From Cytophagales bacterium (GTDB taxonomy: Bacteria > Bacteroidota > Bacteroidia > Cytophagales > Cyclobacteriaceae), in NCBI GenBank assembly GCA_003537495.1, contig DPSB01000641.1:1-9637 (forward strand): a stretch of 9,637 nt of DNA, written 5' to 3'. The notes below the pieces were generated by a model. That model saw only the letters and a list, made by a program, of their open reading frames with translations. It was not told the origin of the DNA and searched no databases. The position numbers were made by a program, and so were the translations under genes. Shown piece after piece: positions 5,844 to 9,637 of this stretch; the first letter of the stretch is position 1; every line of letters begins with the position of its first letter.

Positions 5844-8800
5844 AAAAGCTGGTTCACTAATAATAGCTTCGCGAAAAGCAGAAGCAATAACTCCTACGCA
5901 TGTATTTACGGCTGTTTGATTTTGTGTAAGTTGTACCCGATAGGTTCCCAATGGCAAACCGGAAATAACAAACAACCCACTCGCTGCCTGATCGGTAGTT
6001 ATGGTTCCGGTCTGAACATCATCCCCATTCAAAAGCACCGTATAGGTAAAATCGGTATTTGCCGAGCCAATGATTCCGGTTAAGTTTATCGAACCATCTG
6101 TTTCAATACAGTTGTAGGCTGTTGTTGCAATAGCAAAGTCAACCGGATCGGGTGTTCCGGAAGGCAAAATGTCGAAGAAGCCAGTTTTAATACAAGCAGG
6201 TGTTGTATCATCGCCATACGCAATGGTAAACGTGTAATTGCCTACCGGTAAATCAACAAACTCAGGATTGTTAAGCTGAGTCCTGGCAATCGGTCCATTA
6301 ATATCTATCCGAACACCAATTATATTCACAACCGGCTCTACTGGATTTATATCAAAAAACACCTTGCCATCCGGAAGCAAAGCCCCACAGGTTGCCGGGG
6401 TTTCAACAGGAGTAATAACTACCGTTGCACAATTATTAACTGGCGCGCACAGCGGATCGCCACTGGGTAACACCGTTACTGAAACCACGCTAACCAATTG
6501 ACCGGAACATGATCCTAAACTGGCAAATACATTAAACGTTGTACTGGTTGTTAAACCACCGGTTGGCAAACTTAGCGTTGAACCAGCACCTACCACAGCA
6601 GCACCAATAGTCGAGTTATCGATGTTGTTGCGCAGTTGGTAACTAACGCCCACTTCGGCATTGGCAACCTGAATGGCTGTTGATGCACCAAAACAAATAG
6701 TTGGACTTAATGTAGAAACTGCAAGTGATAAATCTGGAGAAGGATTAACAGTTAAGGTAGTAATCGTATTCAATTTTGCTGCACACGAAACATTTGAAGC
6801 CAACACAGCCACATCAGTTGTAGTGGTTAATGTGCCTGTAGGGATTATTAGGGTAGCACCGGTTCCTGCAAACACTGTTGATAGTGGGCTATCATCGGCA
6901 TTATTCAACAACTGATAATCCACTCCTACTTCGGAGTTCGCAATATTTATGTTTGTACCACCACCGGCACAAAACACGGTTTGATCTGCTGTTACCGCTA
7001 AAGTTAAAGTAACTGCACCAGCTACATTTACCGTAACGGTTGTGGTTAATTCAACCGCTGGACAAACACCACCTGTTGCCAATACATTAAATGCAGTAGT
7101 GCTTGCTAATGCTCCGGTAGGTAATGCAATAGTTCCACCAGTACCGGCAACGGGCACACCTATATTGCTATCATCTGCATCATTTCTTAGCTGGTAACTA
7201 ACACCTGCTTCTGAGTTATTTACTAAAATAGAAGCATTACCACCTGTACACAGCGTAGCAACCGGGCCGGTAACCGTTAATGCCGGATTAGGATCCACAT
7301 CTACATCTACAGTTACCTGATTGGTAAGTTCAATTGAACAAGTTCCGTTTGAAGCGAGAACATTAAAAGTAGTTGCTGTAGTAAGCACTCCTGTTGAAAT
7401 GGTAATAGTACCACCAGTTCCGGCAACAGGAGCTCCAATAGCTGAATCATCGGCATCGTTTCGAAGTTGATAGGTAACACCATTCTCTGAACCTGCAACC
7501 TGAATACTAGAACTGGTGCCTTCACAAATGGGCGATACAGTAGCGGTTACGGTAAGGCCTGCATTAATCGCTCCGGCTACGGTAACTGTAACGGTTGAAG
7601 TTAATTGAACGGGAACACAAACTCCGCGTATTGCCAACACATTAAATGTTGTGGTTGCAGCAAGCGCACCGGATGGCAAGGCAATGGTACTTCCGGTTCC
7701 GGCTACAGCCGATCCGATCAAGCTGTTGTCAGCGTTGTTGCGGAGTTGATAACTCACACCGGTTTCTGAGGCAGCAACTTCAATATCACTGGTTCCGCCA
7801 GCGCAAACGGGACTTATGGTTGCGGTAACGGCTAACGCTGCTGATGGCGCATCGTCAACAGAAATTATTACTGAAGTAGCTGAAACTGTACCCGTGCAGT
7901 TTACATCTGATACGGATACAAGTGTGTACGTGGTAGCGGTTGTTGGACTTACTGCAATTGTTGCCGGGCTTGTAGCCGATGCTGCCGCGAATGTGGTTAC
8001 TCCATCTGAATACTCATAGTTCCATGGCCCGGTTCCGGTAAATGTAAAAGTTAAATTTGTGCTTTGGCCATTGCATATACTCACATCTCCAGAAATGATA
8101 GCAGTTGGTAATGCAATTACTGTTAGCGTAACCGGGGTAGCAGGACTTGCGCAACCACTTATTGTTTCGGTTACGAATACTGTTCTGCTCACCGCTGCAG
8201 CGGAACTAAATCCAAGTTGTGCATTGGTAGGGCTAACACCAGTTGTTAATGGTGTTGTCAACCCGGCATCGCTGTACCAGGTATAGGTACTACTGCCTCC
8301 GGGTGTCGTTACAAATGGAGGAACGATTGCATCACCAACGCAATAGGTAGCAGGCGCAAAAGTGATAGCCGGTGATGTTGGTATTGCATTAACAATTAAC
8401 GTTACAGAAGTTGCTGTACTTTCGCAACCTGATCCATTTATCTCAGTAACAAACAAAGTAACAGTGTTTGCCGTTGCGCTACTGAAACCTAATGCCGCAT
8501 TGGTTGGGTTAGTTCCCGTAGTTAGTGGTGTAGTCAAGGCGACATCGCTATACCACGTGTAGGTATTAAAAGGCACCGGACTTGTTATTGTTGGAGGTGT
8601 TATGGTGGCGCCCACACAATAGGTTGAAGGATTAAAAGTAATAGCCGGAGGTGGTGTAACTGAGTTTACTGTTAACGTGATACTGGTTGATGGGCCTTCG
8701 CAGCCACTGGCATTGGTTTCGGTTATAAACACCGTGCGGGTATTGGCAGTAGCACTGCTAAAACCTAATAAAGCATTAGTTGGTGATGTGCCTGTAGTTA

Positions 8801-9637
8801 ACACTGCTGTTAAACTTGCGTCACTATACCACGTATAGGTGCTTCCTCCTACTGGTGCATTTACACTTGGCGGAGTAATGGGTTCGCCAACACAATAGGT
8901 TGATGGAGTAAATGTGATGGTTGGTGCAACTGGAACTGCGTTTACCGTTAAGGTAACCGGTGTTGCCGGTCCAATGCAGTTGCTACTGTTGGTTTCTGTA
9001 ACAAATACAGTACGTACCAAAGGAGCAACAGAGTTAAATCCCAAATCCAGATTGGCTGGATTAGTACCTGTAGTAAGCACTACCGTTAACCCGGCATTAT
9101 TGTACCAGGTGTATGTACTGCCTGCATTTGGTGTTGTAATTAGCGGTGGTGAAACAGCATCGCCCACACAATAACTGCTTGGACTAAAGGTAACAGCTGG
9201 AGCAACTGGTACTGCACTTACGGTTAACGTAATACTGGCTGAACTCCCCTCGCAACCGCTGGCATTGGTTTCAGTTACAAACACGGTGCGCACAACGGGA
9301 ACTGCACTACTAAAACTAAGCAATCCATTGGTTGGAGCAGTTCCTGTTGTGAGTATAGTGGATAAGCTGGCATCGCTATACCAGGTATAAGTGCTTCCGC
9401 CTACAGGCGCATTGATGGTGGGCGGTGTAATAACATTCCCAACACAATAAGTAGATGGATTGAAATTTACTACTGGTGCGCCCGGAATCGGGTTTACGGT
9501 TAAGGTTACTGCAGTAGCGGTGCTGGTACAATTGCTACTGTTGGTTTCGGTTACAAATACGGTTTTAGTTGCCGGTGCCGCGCTACTAAAACCTAATTGA
9601 GCATTGGTTGGTGTGGTCGTTGCGATCAACAATGTGT
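5592..9637 (-). CDS. Giant secreted repeat protein with T9SS type B C-terminal domain, N-terminus off window
   Basis: The visible part is the last 1347 complete codons of a larger protein. Residue numbers here count from a TTG at 9630-9632, which is not a true start, since the preceding codon (Thr) and the following residues continue an internal repeat. Order: the end of one Ig-like repeat, then five more (1-509); a divergent Ig/PKD-like domain (510-598); five repeats of a second family with a YQLRNxxDxS core (599-about 1061); two SprB-like beta domains (about 1077-1263); and a C-terminal domain (1264-1346) with VPNIFTPNGDGSNDSFEIRN, NRWGKQVF and DGVYFYQL. That last domain is the gliding-motility-associated type B sorting signal read by the type IX secretion system, so the protein should cross the outer membrane and be surface-held or released. 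It is very rich in Thr, Val, Ala and Ser, with no histidine. An adhesin or gliding-related role is inference; no enzyme domain is visible. Confidence 0.93.
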   Translation of the reverse strand, partial: TLLIATTTPTNAQLGFSSAAPATKTVFVTETNSSNCTSTATAVTLTVNPIPGAPVVNFNPSTYCVGNVITPPTINAPVGGSTYTWYSDASLSTILTTGTAPTNGLLSFSSAVPVVRTVFVTETNASGCEGSSASITLTVSAVPVAPAVTFSPSSYCVGDAVSPPLITTPNAGSTYTWYNNAGLTVVLTTGTNPANLDLGFNSVAPLVRTVFVTETNSSNCIGPATPVTLTVNAVPVAPTITFTPSTYCVGEPITPPSVNAPVGGSTYTWYSDASLTAVLTTGTSPTNALLGFSSATANTRTVFITETNASGCEGPSTSITLTVNSVTPPPAITFNPSTYCVGATITPPTITSPVPFNTYTWYSDVALTTPLTTGTNPTNAALGFSSATANTVTLFVTEINGSGCESTATSVTLIVNAIPTSPAITFAPATYCVGDAIVPPFVTTPGGSSTYTWYSDAGLTTPLTTGVSPTNAQLGFSSAAAVSRTVFVTETISGCASPATPVTLTVIALPTAIISGDVSICNGQSTNLTFTFTGTGPWNYEYSDGVTTFAAASATSPATIAVSPTTATTYTLVSVSDVNCTGTVSATSVIISVDDAPSAALAVTATISPVCAGGTSDIEVAASETGVSYQLRNNADNSLIGSAVAGTGSTIALPSGALAATTTFNVLAIRGVCVPVQLTSTVTVTVAGAINAGLTVTATVSPICEGTSSSIQVAGSENGVTYQLRNDADDSAIGAPVAGTGGTITISTGVLTTATTFNVLASNGTCSIELTNQVTVDVDVDPNPALTVTGPVATLCTGGNASILVNNSEAGVSYQLRNDADDSNIGVPVAGTGGTIALPTGALASTTAFNVLATGGVCPAVELTTTVTVNVAGAVTLTLAVTADQTVFCAGGGTNINIANSEVGVDYQLLNNADDSPLSTVFAGTGATLIIPTGTLTTTTDVAVLASNVSCAAKLNTITTLTVNPSPDLSLAVSTLSPTICFGASTAIQVANAEVGVSYQLRNNIDNSTIGAAVVGAGSTLSLPTGGLTTSTTFNVFASLGSCSGQLVSVVSVTVLPSGDPLCAPVNNCATVVITPVETPATCGALLPDGKVFFDINPVEPVVNIIGVRIDINGPIARTQLNNPEFVDLPVGNYTFTIAYGDDTTPACIKTGFFDILPSGTPDPVDFAIATTAYNCIETDGSINLTGIIGSANTDFTYTVLLNGDDVQTGTITTDQAASGLFVISGLPLGTYRVQLTQNQTAVNTCVGVIASAFREAIISEPAFGCGLYVPNIFTPNGDGSNDSFEIRNLPANAKLVVTNRWGKQVFSSNNYQNDWNGNDAIDGVYFYQLQVDGEKYTGWVEIMRGN
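6450..7838 (-). repeat. Five tandem ~92-residue repeats, family B (YQLRN core)
   Basis: In-frame repeats begin near 7838, 7556, 7280, 7001 and 6725, with lengths of 94, 92, 93, 92 and about 92 residues. Each has an LxVT opening, a C-x-G near residue 11, a YQLRNxxDxS core near residue 30, a GTGxT(I/L) turn, a T-T-F-N-V-L-A strand, a second Cys near residue 73 and a T-V-T-V end. The two cysteines could form a disulfide. The pattern is Ig/PKD-like, but I do not recognise a named domain. Confidence 0.85.
8106..9637 (-). repeat. Tandem 276-bp (92-residue) Ig-like repeats, family A
   Basis: Repeats run at 9198-9473, 8922-9197, 8646-8921 and 8370-8645, each exactly 276 bp, with a 264-bp last copy at 8106-8369 and a partial copy at 9474-9637. 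Each unit has F-x-P-S-T-Y-C-V-G, P-P-x-I, STYTWYSDAGL, LTTGTxPTN, LGFSS, T-V-F-V-T-E-T-N, a second Cys and V-T-L-T-V. This matches the Ig-like domains often associated with type B sorting domains (Ig_7-like). The array continues off the right edge. Confidence 0.9.

Noticed and set aside
7816..9174. Several plus-strand open frames opposite the giant gene
   Set aside because: They mirror the repeated codons of the minus-strand gene, recur at repeat spacing, and match no family I recognise; they are antisense shadows.
9630..9632. TTG as the start codon of the giant repeat protein
   Set aside because: The codons before and after it continue the conserved LTTGTxPTN part of an Ig-like repeat, so it is internal and the true start lies beyond the right edge.
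8106..9637. Regular 276-bp periodicity as a possible CRISPR-like or satellite DNA array
   Set aside because: The periodicity is in frame within one continuous coding sequence and is explained by tandem protein domains; copies differ mostly in ways that keep the protein motif.

Overview
The window looks like a chromosomal segment from a member of the phylum Bacteroidota, probably a Cytophagales-type organism. Four things point there: a giant secreted repeat protein ending in a type IX secretion (gliding-motility-associated, type B) C-terminal domain; a Bacteroidota-type PUR/DUF3276 protein; start codons without clear Shine-Dalgarno sequences; and promoter-like boxes of the TAnnTTTG form used by Bacteroidota sigma factors. 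The lineage is inferred from gene content and motifs, not from a marker-gene comparison.

Layout, left to right. (1) 1-950, minus: ychF/engD, a ribosome-associated GTPase-fold ATPase, cut at its C-terminus by the window edge. (2) 951-1177: intergenic, with a likely ychF promoter and a small 8-bp tandem repeat. (3) 1178-2398, minus: an exported class C beta-lactamase-fold serine hydrolase. (4) 2510-2541: an intrinsic terminator for the next gene. (5) 2575-2928, minus: a small PUR-family nucleic-acid-binding protein with a GTG start. (6) 3044-3976, plus, divergent from it: a DUF58/VWA-like protein without an adjacent MoxR ATPase. (7) 4055-4414, minus: a 2x[4Fe-4S] ferredoxin, convergent with the DUF58 gene and divergent from (8) 4508-5512, plus: a short LuxC-family acyl-CoA reductase. 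(9) 5553-5590: a GC-rich REP-like hairpin between convergent stop codons. (10) 5592-9637, minus: the C-terminal 1347 residues of a giant secreted protein whose N-terminus lies beyond the right edge.

Most of the window is housekeeping or commonly conserved Bacteroidota content. The ferredoxin and LuxC-like reductase share a short divergent promoter region and may be functionally linked. The most unusual material is the giant protein. It carries two unrelated families of roughly 92-residue Ig-like repeats, both with signs of two-unit (AB-AB) duplication, and its visible part has no histidine and almost no lysine outside the C-terminal quarter. It is most simply read as a cell-surface or released adhesin-like protein exported by the type IX system. 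I saw no CRISPR array, tRNA, rRNA, insertion sequence, phage gene or defence cassette. Nothing here amounts to a clearly new multi-gene system.
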